From Ottelia alismoides (lineage: Eukaryota > Streptophyta > Magnoliopsida > Alismatales > Hydrocharitaceae), in NCBI GenBank assembly GCA_037367405.1, contig JAZKJV010002626.1, forward strand, positions 372,001 to 436,000: a stretch of 64,000 bases of DNA, read 5' to 3'. A program made the position numbers and the translations under genes. Under the pieces are notes generated by a model, which was given only the letters and a program-made list of their open reading frames with translations, was not told the origin of the DNA and ran no database searches. Positions 1 through 12,034 of the stretch are shown here, piece after piece (the first letter of the stretch is position 1; every line of letters starts with the position of its first letter).

Positions 1-297
1 AGTATTTTTGGGGGTATTTTAAGAGGGATAAAAATACCGATTTTTAGCTTTTGATTTGTTTTTGTATATTTTAGTCTTTTAAAAGGATCAGTGATTTATG
101 GACAATTAATCTACCTAATTTTTAGGGGTTTTTGATGATAAAATAAATACAAGAAAAATAAGGGAAATTAAGTACAAATATTTAAGGGTTAATATAATAC
201 AGGATAAAAATAAAGAATTAAAGATGATTTTTATTGGAATATTTAAGACAGGTGTTTTAATTAGTGAGTTTTAGCATGATGAATACGAGATTCATCA
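1..297 (-). repeat. Element E: 5' end of a minus-strand LTR (cut by window edge)
   Basis: Read on the minus strand, the sequence starting at 297 opens with TGATGAAT, a short spacer and ATTCATCA, the palindromic LTR start seen in all Athila-like elements here, and runs into AT-rich DNA. Copia reverse-transcriptase sequence stops exactly at this point, so 297 is taken as an insertion boundary; AAGAC (298-302) would be one TSD copy. The other end lies outside the window. Because the terminus is palindromic, orientation rests on the copia flank. Confidence 0.6.
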
Positions 298-1976
298 AAG
301 ACCCAAGATATGAAGGATTCTCTGAGATCTTTAATATCAAAAGTATGAGACAACCTTATTTGAACATTGGTCATCATCCCAATATCCTTCCCAATGATAA
401 GGATGTCATCTCCATAAAGTTGAATATGATGATGCTCCAACCGAGCTTCTTGTATATACATGTCTTATCCGGATTCTGAACGAAATCATAGCTCTTTTGA
501 TTTCATCGAATCAGATGTTCCAACCAAGAGCTTCTCTTTATGTGTATCCCATGTCTACGAGCTATGCTTTAAAGGTATTTACTATCGGATCCCCTCTTTC
601 TTGTTAATATCCATTTGCACCCAATGGGTTTGACCCCTTTAGGTGGATCTTTGAGGTTCCATACATCATTCTTGTGCATGTAGTCTATCTCAGACTTCAT
701 TGCAAGCATCCAATTATTCATGTCATGATGACCTAAAGGTTTATCATATGAAGTCGTATCATCATGAAACTTTTTTATACATGGAATCTGTACCTTTTTT
801 GTTTTCTTATAATCCTAGAATTCTTTCTAAGAGGCACACTTGTGTCATTTTCAATTACCTCTTCAGTTTCTGGTGTAGGAACTTCATATGTCTTGCTAGA
901 ATCGATTAGTTCCTTAACTTCACTACTTTCTTGACTTTTGAGGAATTCATCTTCCAAAAATTTTACATTCCTAGAAAACAAATACCTTTTGAATCTCAAG
1001 ATATAAATTTGGTGTCCAATACCATTTATTATGTATCCAATGAAGTATCATTCTCTAGTGTGAGATTCTAACTTGCTTGCATCCATGTTTTTAGGATGTA
1101 CCAAACAAACCTAAATCCTTAAGTGTCATACACTTAGCTTGGTACCATAGAAACACTGATTGGTTTTAGATATAGATTTTTATGGAATCGTGTTTAGGAT
1201 ATACGATGCAGTTTCTACTGCATGTCCCCAAAACTAAGAGGCATGTTTGCTTTACTTATCGTTGATCTTACCATATAAAATATGTTTCTGTTGAGTCTCT
1301 TTGCAACTTTGTTGAGTTGATGAGTATCTAGAGAATTGAGACTGGAATGATTTCTCTTTCATTAAGACATTCTTTAAATTCATCTGAGAGGCATTCGCCA
1401 CCTCAGTGAGATCGAATCTGTTTTATCTCGATTTAGTTTTCAACCAAAGCCATTAACTCCTTGAATTTCTGTATAGTTTTCTTAAGTGTGATGTAGCAAG
1501 AAGACAAAACCATACTGTAAATAATGATAAATAAAAGTCACATAGTATTGATGTCCATTGTGAGTCGCAGTACGAAAGGGACCATACACCAGTATATATT
1601 AGGTCAAGTATACCATTGTATCGTTCACATTTCTTAGAGAGGGTTGTCTTGGATATTTTTTCCACAATTATAATATCCACAAGTTGTTAAATCATAAACT
1701 TATAGGAAAATTTAGAGGCATGTCAGTTACCAGCATATTGTTCCTATTAATAGACATGCGTCTAAATCTCTGATGCTAAATCATAGTTAAATTATTTCCA
1801 TCCTCTCTTGATTGTTTAGTGGTTTTATTAACATAGTATTGACATTAATGACACAATCATGCATTTTCAATCCATAGAGTCCACCAACTATTAGAGAACC
1901 ATCTTTTATAAAGTTACCATAACGATATATGATAAGCATATTACTGAAAATGAAAGTATATCAATGTCTTACTGGC
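298..1976 (-). pseudogene. Degenerate Ty1/copia pol (pre-integrase, integrase, RT start)
   Basis: On the minus strand, in N- to C-terminal order, I can follow copia pol through many stops and frameshifts. About 1976-1780 resembles the GAG-pre-integrase domain (GSLIVGGLYGLKMHD). About 1680-1430 resembles the integrase zinc-finger tail and core start (KKCERYNGILDLIYTGVW, compare the usual lvHtDvcGP). About 1350-1000 resembles the distal integrase (LDTHQLNKVAKRLNRN, then YFIGYI and YLFSRNVKFLEDEF). About 700-298 is RT, including LYGDDILIIGKDIGMM, which corresponds to YVDDILLIGND. It is broken by LTR insertions at both ends (element E at 297, LTR G at 1977). No open frame exceeds about 75 codons, so it is dead. 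Assignment to copia is firm; the sublineage is not determined. Confidence 0.8.
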
Positions 1977-3102
1977 TGATGAGTTTTCATTTCTTCACCT
2001 TTATTCTTTCATTTGGCCTTAAATCCCTAGGTAAATGCATTTATTTATCATTAATTTGTCAAAATAAACACTCTAAAATATTGTATAAAATATTATATAT
2101 TTAATGAATTTAAATTCTAAAATAAAAGAGTAAGGGAATAAAATAAAAATAAATAAGCCACATAGGTGTTGAGTAACCCTAGACCCCGCCACCTAATCAT
2201 CATGATGGCTTGGTTGACAAGAAATAAATTAGCGGGAGATAGGATAGATGAATTGTATGGAAAAGACATAAAAACACTAATTTTTAGTTCATCTATAATT
2301 GATTATGGTACGTATTGTATATTATTATTTTTACACCTTAAACAATAAAACCCTCATATTGAAGATAAAAATACAAAGAAAAATACAAAATTGTATTCAC
2401 ATAAAATAATGCATAGTGTGCTTATGCCACACAAAATAACAACTTCACAGACCTATATCTTCTCTATACCATATCCAGATCGATCAAAATCACCTTTAAT
2501 TGCAAATAAAATTTAGTAAACTATTTAATGAATGTGTTTTCATTTAATTTGAAGCTAAGATATAAAATTTTCGTTTTGGACCCATATTGTGCAATATACC
2601 TATATATTTAGTCAGTATATTCATTTTTTGTATTTTCAAACTCTTATTTTTATAAAATTGTAAATATTATTTGAAACATATGTACACAGTTTAATAAAAT
2701 AAAACCATTAAAATAAAATTAAAATAAATAATACATTTAAATACATATATAAAATATACCTTTATATGTATATAATGTATCTATACATAATTAATTAAGT
2801 GTACGTACAAACTAAAAAATAAAAATATCTAAATGTGTATAAAAATAAATCAAAAATATATAAATACATGCATAAAATAATAAAATGTAAAATACAAAAT
2901 CAAATTAAAATAAAAAATACAAGTATTTATACCCATAGTTTACATGTAAATATGAACTTGTAATAAAAAACCTCATAAAAACAAATAAATATGTATAAAA
3001 TGCTAAATTAAATTACAAAAATTATAATGTTATAATAAAATTTAAATAATTTGTTTCTTATTTATTTTTTATTTTACGAATCTTTTCCTCCAAGCAATTT
3101 TC

Positions 3103-3155
3103 TGGTTGTCCACGTGGACCAACCATATCACTCTCGTGTTGACCTGGGTCAACAC
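3103..3155 (+). promoter_or_regulatory. LTR G: G-box palindrome and inverted W-box pair
   Basis: TGGTTGTCCACGTGGACC (from 3103) is a near-palindrome around CCACGTGG. Shortly after, GTGTTGACC (3136-3144), two bases, then GGTCAACAC (3147-3155) form a perfect 9-bp inverted repeat made of two TTGACC W-box cores. Equivalent palindromes occur at the same place in the LTRs of A, B, C and H. A role in WRKY or bZIP factor binding is inferred from motif identity. Confidence 0.6.
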
Positions 3156-3356
3156 CCCCCTTCTCTCTTCCTCGAGCACCGAATTATTAGACATGCTTAT
3201 TTTCACCTTTTTTGCTCAAAACTATCATCATTTGCTTTGGAATGCCTCTTGATTTCTGGAGATTGAACATCCATAATTCCTGCGAACACCAGATATTTGG
3301 CCAATTTTCATCGACTCGATTAGCATCTGCCTCGCAAATCCCCCACCCGTGCAGCC

Positions 3357-3363
3357 TATAAAT
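3357..3363 (+). promoter_or_regulatory. LTR G TATA box
   Basis: TATAAAT in the GC-richer segment about 200 bp after the inverted W-box pair, the same layout as in LTR A. Transcription would start about 30 bp downstream. Confidence 0.5.
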
Positions 3364-3521
3364 TTGCTCCTCCAGCTTCCTTCTTGAGTTTGACCCCTCT
3401 TCTTCGGTTCTTATCCCCTTAGAATGTCTCTATTGGGTTGTTGCTAGTGATAAGAGCGCGTCCCATAGATTTGCATCGAGGAGAAGCAATGGAGGAGGTG
3501 ATCACATCCATCATTGGAGTG

Positions 3522-5060
3522 TGGTGAATTTGCATTTCATCATCTTTATTCATTTTTTAGCTTAAAGTCCCTTATAAAGTACTTATAAATGTCACTAAAT
3601 TCATTCTTTTACTAACTCTAACTCTTGTTTAAATTTTGTATATTTGCCACTCCTAAAATAAATAAAGAAATAAAGGGAGAATAAAGAAAATAAAAGATTG
3701 TATATATGTAATAGATATATGTTGAATCAGACCTCAAGAGAAGGTGAATACTTGACCTTATCGACAAGGGATAAAGTAGGGGAGATAAGGCCAAAATACC
3801 AAAAATTCCAGAAATTTATTTGTCACATGTATATTTTTATCATATGTATAATATTGACTATATTACACATTCTTTCATTAATTTATTCATTACCAAATTC
3901 ATTATACTCCAAATTAAATTATCTTTAAAATGGAGTTATTTCATAAAATTCAGAGTTCAGATGTGAAATGTGGCCACTTGGAGTATTATTGTATATTATA
4001 CCTATATACAATATGTATATTATTTAATTCGTTATTTCCTTGTGCACACTTGATAATATTGTATTTTACTTAATTGTGAATATTGTATTTACCTCATGTG
4101 ATATACAAGTAAAAATCACAAATAAATAAACAACAAAAATAAAATCATGTATATATCGTATATATATATATCACCATGTATATATTATATGTATACCTAT
4201 TTAATTTACCTAATAAATTAGTTATTAAAAATTAGACAAAAATACCATTATACCTTGTAAAATCTTGTAAGTAAATAAAATATTAAATTATGTATATATT
4301 TGTATAAATAATTACATAAAAATCAAAATCTTGTACTATAAGTATACACACATATAAATAACATCTTGTATTTATTTTAACCCTTTTATATACATTATTA
4401 ATCCAATGAAAATCACTAAAATTAGGTTTAATTTATTCTTAACATTTTTTATTTATAATATGTAATTGAATAAATTCATTTTCAATTTAATTCAATTATT
4501 TAAAATTTCCCTCTATTTTGTTGTTTATTCTATTTTGACCGTATTCTCCGCACCCTCTGATTGGCCAGCCCGGTTCTGTTGACCCAGTTCAACTGGCTGG
4601 TCCTCGCTACCTATCCGTTGATCTCACGTTCTGTCTGCTCTTCACCCATTTCTCTCATGCACATCTTCCAGCAACTGCCTCTAATTCCTTCTTCGTACTT
4701 TCATCCAACTCATTCCTCTTAATCGCCATCGCTTCAGATCCATCAATCACTCTGTGAATTTCTCGCATTTTGAATTCAAATCCACACTTTACTTGAGTCT
4801 CTAATATCCATTTTCCACCTCCGGTGAGAGTTTGATCCATTTCTAGTGCCACTTTCTCCCCTAGATCAGTTTCAACTTTAGAGAGAGGTGACAACTCCTT
4901 AAAGGTTTGATCATGAGTACGAGAGGTTCAGCTAGGAGCGAGATCAACGCCGGATAAGAGCTTCCAGCGGAGTTCCACCGTGGTGACGCTTCCAGGTAGC
5001 TTCCCAACCTTTATAGGCTTAGATTTTAGGAAATTAGATTCGTGTTTTCATCCTTACGTT
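3522..5060 (+). repeat. LTR H: Athila-like LTR inserted in LTR G
   Basis: Begins TGGTGAAT with the inverted partner TTTCATCATC, then CTTTATTCATTTT, like other LTR starts here. At about 3762-3800 it carries the purine-rich tract (ATAAAGTAGGGGAGATAAGG) that also lies inside LTRs A and C. AT-rich until about 4530, then GC-richer with GTTGACC...GTTCAAC at 4578-4593 inside a larger CCAGCC/GGCTGG stem, and a CCAG-GTAGC splice-donor-like site at 4995/4996. The 3' limit is uncertain; similarity fades after about 5060, so the LTR is truncated or diverged. Confidence 0.6.
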
Positions 5061-6560
5061 AGATCTAGGATTTATTTCATTTAACAAATAATGTTATGTA
5101 TCATTGCCATATTAAATACCATGCCATTGGGAGGACACAATTGACATTAACATGTAATATTCAATAATAACCTCCAGTTGATAAAGAAAAGGAAATCTTT
5201 CTCTAAAGACTGATTTCTAACCAACGTCTTAATGTAGGTCCTCTACATAGGAATAGAGTTTTAGAGGTGTCAGAATTGTCAAGTCAAAGAATTGACTTGA
5301 TGATGTCGAGATAAACTGAGACCTGAATCATAATTATCACGATCAAGAACACCTCCTTTTTTACCATAGATAGATATACATCTATATACCTGAATGTACA
5401 CATTTGGTTGAAGACTTAACCAAGGTCCATACATCAACGAGTTGGTGTGCATATGAGGACATATTAGAAGTATGATATTTCAAAGGAATCATATATGTTC
5501 ATTGATGAACTGAGAGAAGTAGTTTGTTCATGAGATATTTTGGGGTTATAAAGAATTCCATGCACAATTCCGTTACTTATGAAATAAGACATGTAGTCAA
5601 GATATTATTACGTGCTTTTGAGAAGTATATGAATGATATTGTTGCACAATTATCGAGTGATGAATCTATTGACATGTCGCAAAGAAGACAATCAAATTAG
5701 GGTTTGAACGTAAGATATATCAAAGTCTTCCAGTATGAAGGATGAATGCGTATTGAGAATACTTTGGGTTAAATCTTCTTAATAGATTAACTATCATGAC
5801 ACTTCAATTCCAAGGGAATGATGAAACTGGACAGATTGTAGTGACTCCACTTATTGGATTAATGATATGAGAATTGGTAGGATTAAGCTAATTTCATATG
5901 ACTCTAATTTTTAATTCCAATTCTAATTTCAATGTCCAAATATTGGAAAGAGAAATGGTAATGAGAATGTATATGAACACACTTCCGGAGCTCATTTTAT
6001 AAGCTCCAAATTCTTTCAACTATGATTAGAAATGGAGCTAGAAGTCAAGTTCATCAAAGTGCTCATTTATTGAGTTCAAGGAGAGTGTAATGCATTTTGT
6101 TGAGCTCCTTTAGAGTGTCAATCATTTCAGCTCATACTCAACATTTGTAAGTTATGCATTTCATCAAAAATGATATAAACCCTGAAATTGGATAGTTATC
6201 CATGTTTCAAGGAACTATACATGGAAAGTATGATCTCTTGAAAGTATTTGAGATTTTTGTTCATGAGTCTTAATTAGATTGGGAGTTACTTAATTATATC
6301 AATAATATGATAATAATTATTATTATCGTGAATATGTGTATGTCTAGAATTTTTGGATATGATCCACATCATCCATATTTAATTAATATGAATATTGATT
6401 CATAATAAGTTATATATATTTGTATATGTATACTATTATGTAGTATTTTAAGGCACATGTGTGAACCTGATTCACATTGAAAATTAAATTTAATTTAGAT
6501 TTACGTTTTACTTTGGGTTTATGCATACATATTTGTAAGTTGTGAGGTAATTCACATAAA
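5061..6560. other. Unassigned AT-rich sequence
   Basis: No open frame of note on either strand and no convincing LTR terminus or domain. The stretch holds scattered purine-rich segments and repeated uses of GAGCTC (about 5990-6130). Given its surroundings it is probably old retroelement sequence, possibly the untranslated or LTR part of a copia element, but I cannot show it. Confidence 0.3.
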
Positions 6561-6617
6561 TTTCTCAAATTATGATAATTGACTTACCACAAAGATAATG
6601 CAACAACCAACAGACAC

Positions 6618-6660
6618 CATGGTGGACATCCAAGCTTGAGAAGCTTGGTCATCCACCATG
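6618..6660. repeat. Near-perfect 20-bp inverted repeat
   Basis: CATGGTGGA, CAT, CCAAGCTT, a three-base loop, then AAGCTTGG, TCA, TCCACCATG. Twenty-base arms pair except for the central three bases. A related GATGTCCACCATG lies at about 6835-6848, just before the TATA box, so this may be part of an LTR U3 regulatory repeat. Confidence 0.75.
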
Positions 6661-6849
6661 AGTCCTATTTCTATTAGGACCCACCAATTTTCTTGTTTAT
6701 TATTTATTTATTTAAATGATAATAAGAGACAACGTGTCCTCAATTCTAAAAGGACTAGGATATGATTCTAGCCCTTGATTTATAATCTAAGGACCATCAT
6801 GGTCGATGTCCCATCTTAGAGTTGGACTTAAGAGGATGTCCACCATGTG

Positions 6850-6857
6850 TATAAAAG
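6850..6857 (+). promoter_or_regulatory. TATA box of an unassigned LTR-like promoter
   Basis: TATAAAAG preceded by copies of the CCACCATG motif and followed by GAGAGGACG...CCTCTCTC, a small stem 5 bp downstream. This layout is common in copia-type LTR promoters. The surrounding 6560-7500 has no coding frame I can identify and probably belongs to an LTR, but TG...CA ends were not located. Confidence 0.4.
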
Positions 6858-7499
6858 AGAGGACGTGCCTCTCTCTTTTACCACATGAAAGCCTTTGTAA
6901 TATGAGATCTTGGATTGCCTTGAATATTATGAGAGAAATCATGTGAGTAGAAGACTCTCAAATATATAAATACTTCACTCTTTTTGTTTCCCTACACATC
7001 CAATATCAAGCCTCCTTATTCTCTTCATAGGTATGGCTCTGTGAGATAAAAGATCTTACTCTTCATTGTACTTCACGCACGTACAAGAGAACTCTATTTC
7101 GTGATATGGATCTAGGATCCTGAGATCACCTTGGTCTCTTACTTGCATGGACAATCTCAATAAGAAGGATATATGAAAGTTTGTGAGAAGCTACATGACT
7201 CATTATCACGCATGTGAGAGGAGAGTCCTCATTTCATACTTCATTAGGGAGGCCTCTTCTTTCGGAGACTCATGCTTCAAAAGGTAAACCTGATATCTTC
7301 CTAATATTCATGATGATATATGAATCCATGTTTGGAAATTGTATCCTTAAGTTTATTATTTGGCTTTGCATAAATTTTTTGGTTTTCTTAAACAAGCATT
7401 CATGCGATGAACACATTAAAATTGCAAATTGTTTGCTATTCTTTTTCCGCATTTCTTTGATGTGTGAATTATGGACTTCCTTCATATACCTATAAGGGT

Positions 7500-8960
7500 T
7501 AATGAGCGTAACTAAAGTGGAAGGGGGGGAGCATGGAAGGTCTAATTAAGGTAGTCGGAATGGGGAACCAGTGGGTCCTCACCTTGTGTAAGGAAGAGGA
7601 GAAGCAAGGTAGGGGGATGCATGGAGAAAGAGAGTGTGATGTCAAGAGTGTTGGTAAAGATCAAGAAGATGTTGCGAAGGTGCTATAGTGCTCAGGTGTG
7701 TCGAAAAGTGAGAGGAGTGCATCAATAAAAGGTTAAAAATGAAATAGGGGGCCAAATCCACTTTACTTGAACAGAAATAGAGTGGATGCCCAGTTGAAGG
7801 AGTGAGATGGGGCTCCTTGGGTCTTTCTTTGACATGACAACGACAAAAGGCTCGAGCATATATTGGAAGTGGAGCTGCAATTGTGGTGGTGCATCACCAT
7901 ATGTGACCATCGAGAGGAGGTACGTCGCTCAACCTAACGTCACTCGTCTATCACAGGATGATGAATGGGTCTCTCTCTCTCTTTCTCACCTATAAAGGTG
8001 GATGATGGCGAAGTAAGACAATGAGGGTAGTTTTGTAGACTGAAGTTATCAAGTGGGGTGATGGTTTTGGCCGAGTGTATGGAGCTAGTTGTTTGTGTAG
8101 AGTGCTAATGAGGGGTTGGTGAGAGAGAGAGGGATGACTAAGGAGTCGATAAACGATTACATCGAGTCGTGACATCGTTGGGCAACTTAGGAAGAAAGGC
8201 GAGAAGTAGAGCTGGTAGTCGGTGATATGAAAGAGAGAGGGAGGTTAGAGGTGGAAGACAGATTGGTGGCTGTTGGATTGGGCGCAAAATGAGCGGTTCG
8301 GATGAAGGCACGTAGGCGAAGCAGTGTGGAATGTAATAATTGGATCACAAGATCTAACGACTGTGAGCGACTGGGTCAACGACGAGTCAACAAATGATAA
8401 CACCAGTGGACCAAGTGATCTGACTTTGCATGTAGGAGGCATGATGGAGTGAAGAGGGGTCGTTGGATCAAGATGCAATGGTTCAGGTGGTGACTGACGA
8501 TGAGAGTAGGGCCAAGCTGATTGACTAACCTATAGACAACCACGTGGACCAATAGGAAAATTCAAAAATTAAAAATAAAAGAAAAACCAAAATAAAATAA
8601 TAATTTACTCAAATAAAAAAATATTCGACATGAAATTTATTCATCTCAACGGGATCTATAACTTTCACGAAGGATAAAAAATGCAAATAACCTCATTTGT
8701 ACAAATTTTTATTTTTAGTGGATTTTCAATGTGTAATAAATACATCATTTTTTGGAATTTTAACATGTCTGTGTTTTTAATCAAGGAACTATTTACATAA
8801 TATCATATGCACACATTAAATCACTTTTTAGGATTTTTTTATTAAGTGAGCAACAAAAGGAAGACTCTACAATATATACAACATATATACAAACAACGAT
8901 TACGATTTTTAGTAGAAGTTAATATAAAATAATTAACCCAAATTATATACAACACATCCA
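7500..8960 (-). repeat. LTR I: probable minus-strand LTR piece
   Basis: On the minus strand this reads as AT-rich DNA (8960-8560), then TATTGGTCCACGTGGTTG around 8530-8550, then a GC-richer segment to about 7500. That is the same AT-to-GC transition with a GGTCCACG motif seen in LTRs A, B and G. A CTTTATAGG TATA-like site lies at about 7990 on the minus strand. Neither LTR end was found, so the boundaries are approximate. Short ORFs here have no recognisable domains. Confidence 0.35.
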
Positions 8961-9059
8961 ATGTTTATTTGAGCAATTAAGGGGTTTGTTGAGATGATTT
9001 GCTTTGTTGATTGAGCTAATATGATGAGAAGGAAGTTGGATTGTTAATTCTAGTGCTTT

Positions 9060-9330
9060 TGTTCACATATGCAGTTTGTTGCATCTATTTCAGGTTACCA
9101 AAAAGGGTGATGAGAGGAGTTATTTATGTAAATGGGATCTAATGCGACTGTTATAGCAATTGCCATTAGAACATGCAAATTATCATTAATTAATGGAAGA
9201 GTCCTAATTATTACAAAGTGGTTCTATATTGCAGATGTTAGAAGGAATTTAATATCCAATATAAAACAAATATTTCTAACATGGAAAGGGTCAATTTCGA
9301 CGCCGTTAAAACCATTAAATTTTTGATAGT
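9060..9330 (+). pseudogene. Copia pol fragment (pre-integrase region)
   Basis: The frame from ATG 9132 reads GSNATVIAIAIRTCKLSL followed by INGRVLIITKWFYIADVRRN and LIS. This matches the copia pattern G.g....aiGt..L.L.sG..L.l...yYvp...RNLIS just upstream of the integrase zinc finger. It is short, isolated and on the opposite strand from the copia pseudogene at 298-1976. No active enzyme is encoded. The sequence after 9330 is not recognised. Confidence 0.55.
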
Positions 9331-9735
9331 TTTGACAGACAAATAAAATCACATATTAAGTTGAATTTAGAATGACACCACGATGATTTATAAAAAAGAC
9401 GGGAAGAGAAGGAGTGAATACACAGATGTTATGTGGACCCAGATGCATATCCTTCAATGTCGTGTGCGCGTGTACGTGTGTTACGTAAACTTGGTGAGGC
9501 TCCGACAAGTCAGACATGATCGTGCTTCAACTTCTAATATATTAGCTCGTGAAATTAAATGCTCACACTTGTTATCAGCTGTTAATGTTACGAGTCTCCT
9601 TTTGAAACAGTTACATGAACATGTGACTTAAAAAAGTAGATCGAGAAAAATACTCAAATTTACAAACAAATCCGAGCCATTTTACTTGATAGGATAGAAA
9701 GCCTAAGGAGAATGGCAACTAGCACACATTTGGGG

Positions 9736-9795
9736 CTGCCCAGTTGGTGGAGACAACGGCTTGTTATTAGATATAAAAGATTCCGAGTTCGAAAG
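9736..9795 (+). other. Possible tRNA-derived SINE head (A and B boxes)
   Basis: CTGCCCAGTTGGTGG (9736-9750) resembles an RNA polymerase III A box and GAGTTCGAAAG (9785-9795) resembles a B box (GGTTCGANNCC), about 35-40 bp apart. No tRNA cloverleaf can be drawn and no poly-A/T tail or TSD was found. It could be chance. Confidence 0.22.
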
Positions 9796-10623
9796 TGTTA
9801 TTTTATGTGGAGAGAAAATGTGAGGATGACGACGGGGATAGCGGGCAGTGCTTTGACTTTGATTTTGGAGATGGAATTCGTTCCATCGCTCTCACCACTC
9901 TCTCTCTAGTGTCATTGGTGTGTGATTAAGTGGCTCCTACTTTTCGTTCCTCCTTTCTCTTGTTCCTTACTTTGTTGGGTTGTAAAGGTCAAAGTGTCAG
10001 TTCTTTAGGTCCCTTTGACCCCATTGTGTCTATTTTCCTTGTCTACGACATGCTATTCAACCTCACATCCCCAATAATTTGATCAACTGATTTTTCTGTG
10101 ATGTCGATCATGTAAGTATCTTTCATTTGCATGTTTCTATCTAAGTATTTGCATATAACACCAACTCTAGAATTGCTTATCAACCAATGTTTCAAATTTT
10201 ATGAAATTTCGACGAAATTTTGGTCTTGACACTACATAGAAATCAAAGTTTCAATATTAACCCTTCTTTTACAATGTGGAAGAAGGCTGATCCTGGTGGG
10301 GTTCCGGTGGTGATGCGACGGAGGGTGAAAGTGCGTCCGCCGGCATTTAACATTGAAGGCAGCTTGGCCGGTGGTGGCTGGATATGGAGGTTGAAGTCGT
10401 GGAGTTTGAAGGCGGAGTTGGTGAAGTTGCAGGTGTTGATCGTGCTTGATGATGGACGATGCGGAGGCGTAGGCTCGAAGAAGATCAGAGCTAAGCAGGT
10501 GCGTGGAAGCTCTGCGGCAAGGCGTTGCTACCTTGGATCTCGTCGACGGTGAAGCTCCGGGCTGTCACCATCGGTCTTCGCCTGGTCTATTGGCAGATGG
10601 TTGATTTGGGGGTAGCGGTGCAT

Positions 10624-10630
10624 TTTTATA
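10624..10630 (-). promoter_or_regulatory. LTR F TATA box (minus strand)
   Basis: CCCCTATAAAAATGC on the minus strand, inside the GC-rich LTR segment. A splice-donor-like CCAAG-GTAGC follows about 95 bp downstream on the minus strand near 10530. Confidence 0.45.
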
Positions 10631-10884
10631 GGGGAGGACTTCTCGTCCGAGGTGGAAGTTTATGAGATTTGGGGATTTTAGGGATCGGACGAGATCGGGG
10701 TGGAGATCTGATTTCAGAGATACGGAGATCGGAGAATACACGCGGGTGGAGGAGTTTGCGATATGGGCGGAGACATCGATGGGATTCGAGGGCAGCGATG
10801 ATGGAAAAAGAAGAAGGGAGGAGTTGACGAAGAAGAAGCACAAATGTCGTCCGATCGAGCATGATCGGACAACCTGTGGAGTGC

Positions 10885-10932
10885 CACGTGTCGGTGAAAT
10901 GGGGGCAAAGCGAGGCACGTGCGTGGCACGTG
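10885..10932 (-). promoter_or_regulatory. LTR F: three CACGTG (G-box) motifs
   Basis: CACGTG occurs at 10885-10890, 10916-10921 and 10927-10932; the last two are in GGCACGTGC-GT-GGCACGTGCC, a palindromic pair. They lie about 250-300 bp upstream (on the minus strand) of the TATA box. Binding of bZIP or bHLH factors is inferred from the motif. Confidence 0.45.
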
Positions 10933-12034
10933 CCTGGGAGGCATGTTCGACGCATGTGCAATGGCTAGTTAATTTTTTATAAAAACAAATTATAAATTTA
11001 GCCAAAAATGGCTAACACGTGTCAGCACCAGAAAATCGAGAAATAAATACCTTATAAAATCCTAAATAAATAGCAAATGGCCTCAGATCGCAAAAGTTCC
11101 TTCACAAAAATTGCTCGTCTCGATGAGTTATACAACTTTCATGAAGACATCAAACCAAAATCTATCAATTGCAAAAAGTGATATTTTTGGGGTATCCCAT
11201 GTACATAGAATACTTTGATTTTTGGGTTTTATATTTTTTATGTCATTTTTAAACTAGATAAAAATCCGAAAAAATATGGTAAAATCAAAGATAAATAATT
11301 ACACATTAATCTATTTTTTTTATTTTTATTAATAGGTTAAATACGTACATAAAATATCAGGTCAAAAACTGCTAAAATACACAATGTACAAAAGAGGCCC
11401 AAAACCCAACTTTCACATATGAGCTCCGAATCACTTGAACTTGGTCTTGTGTTGAAGGTAATTGAATGTACATTAGTTCAAAAGTGAGTAGGATCAAAAG
11501 ATCACTAGATGAGGATAATATGAGGTTTTTAGTCCGGAAATCCTGAAACTAGGGTTCGGGTTTTTGGTCCACTTATTTGGGTTAGTTATTTTTTTGTATT
11601 TTTCTTTTATTCTTGTGAGTGATATGTACACAGTGGAGTGGTTTTGTGTCATTCCGAGTTAGCATGAATGAGTTAAAAATCTAGGAAGTTAGGCTATTTA
11701 CATGTCATTTTTGGCTTGGATTTTTGGCTTCTTATTTTGTGCAGAAATTAGTGCTAAAATGAAATTCTTATGAAAACATGAATGAATGCTAATTATGTAG
11801 AATATATGCTGAAATGCTGTTGATTTTGAGAAATTTGAGCTTAATAAATGAGATTTAGAGTGATGAATCCGAGATTCATCAACGATTCCTTCGAAACCTG
11901 TCTTAGGAATCTGAACTGAGTCCTCAAAAGATGTTATGAGGTCAATCCGATGCTCTCCTAGGAGAAAATTCACTTCAGGGTGGCTTAGGGCATTGTGTTG
12001 AGGCACGTCATCTCCAAGAGAGGAATGGAGGTTT

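Larger units (their letters stand above)
1977..3521 (+). repeat. LTR G: plus-strand Athila-like LTR, 5' portion
   Basis: Starts TGATGAG followed by TTTCATTTCTTCACC and a stretch similar to the start of element A's LTR (CCTTTATTCTTTCATTTGG, then CCTTAAA). AT-rich U3 continues to about 3090, then a GC-richer promoter-like segment with a CACGTG palindrome, a paired W-box and a TATA box. It is interrupted at 3522 by LTR H. The element interior and its second LTR are not seen. Confidence 0.65.
9950..11881 (-). repeat. LTR F: minus-strand LTR of the D family
   Basis: Read from 11881 leftwards, it starts TGATGAAT...ATTCATCA and aligns with the start of element D's LTR at 15087: shared ATAATTAGCAT, TTTTAGCA, AAATAAGAAGCCAAA, CTACTCACTTTTGAA and TTGGGTTTTGGGCC segments in the same order. 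AT-rich from 11881 to about 10985, then GC-rich with three CACGTG motifs and a TATA box. The 3' limit near 9950 is a guess. It appears to have inserted into D's pol region, or to result from an inversion; ACGAT (11882-11886) would be the TSD copy. ORFs of 100-146 codons within the GC-rich part have low-complexity products and are not taken as genes. Confidence 0.6.

Noticed and set aside
7970..7990. CT microsatellite
   Set aside because: Short (about eight CT units with interruptions) and common in plant DNA; no special meaning seen.
9736..9795. tRNA gene
   Set aside because: A-box and B-box-like strings exist but no cloverleaf can be formed; kept only as a weak SINE-like feature.
10220..11005. 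Several 76-146-codon ORFs on both strands
   Set aside because: They lie in the GC-rich part of LTR F; composition-driven, no domains.
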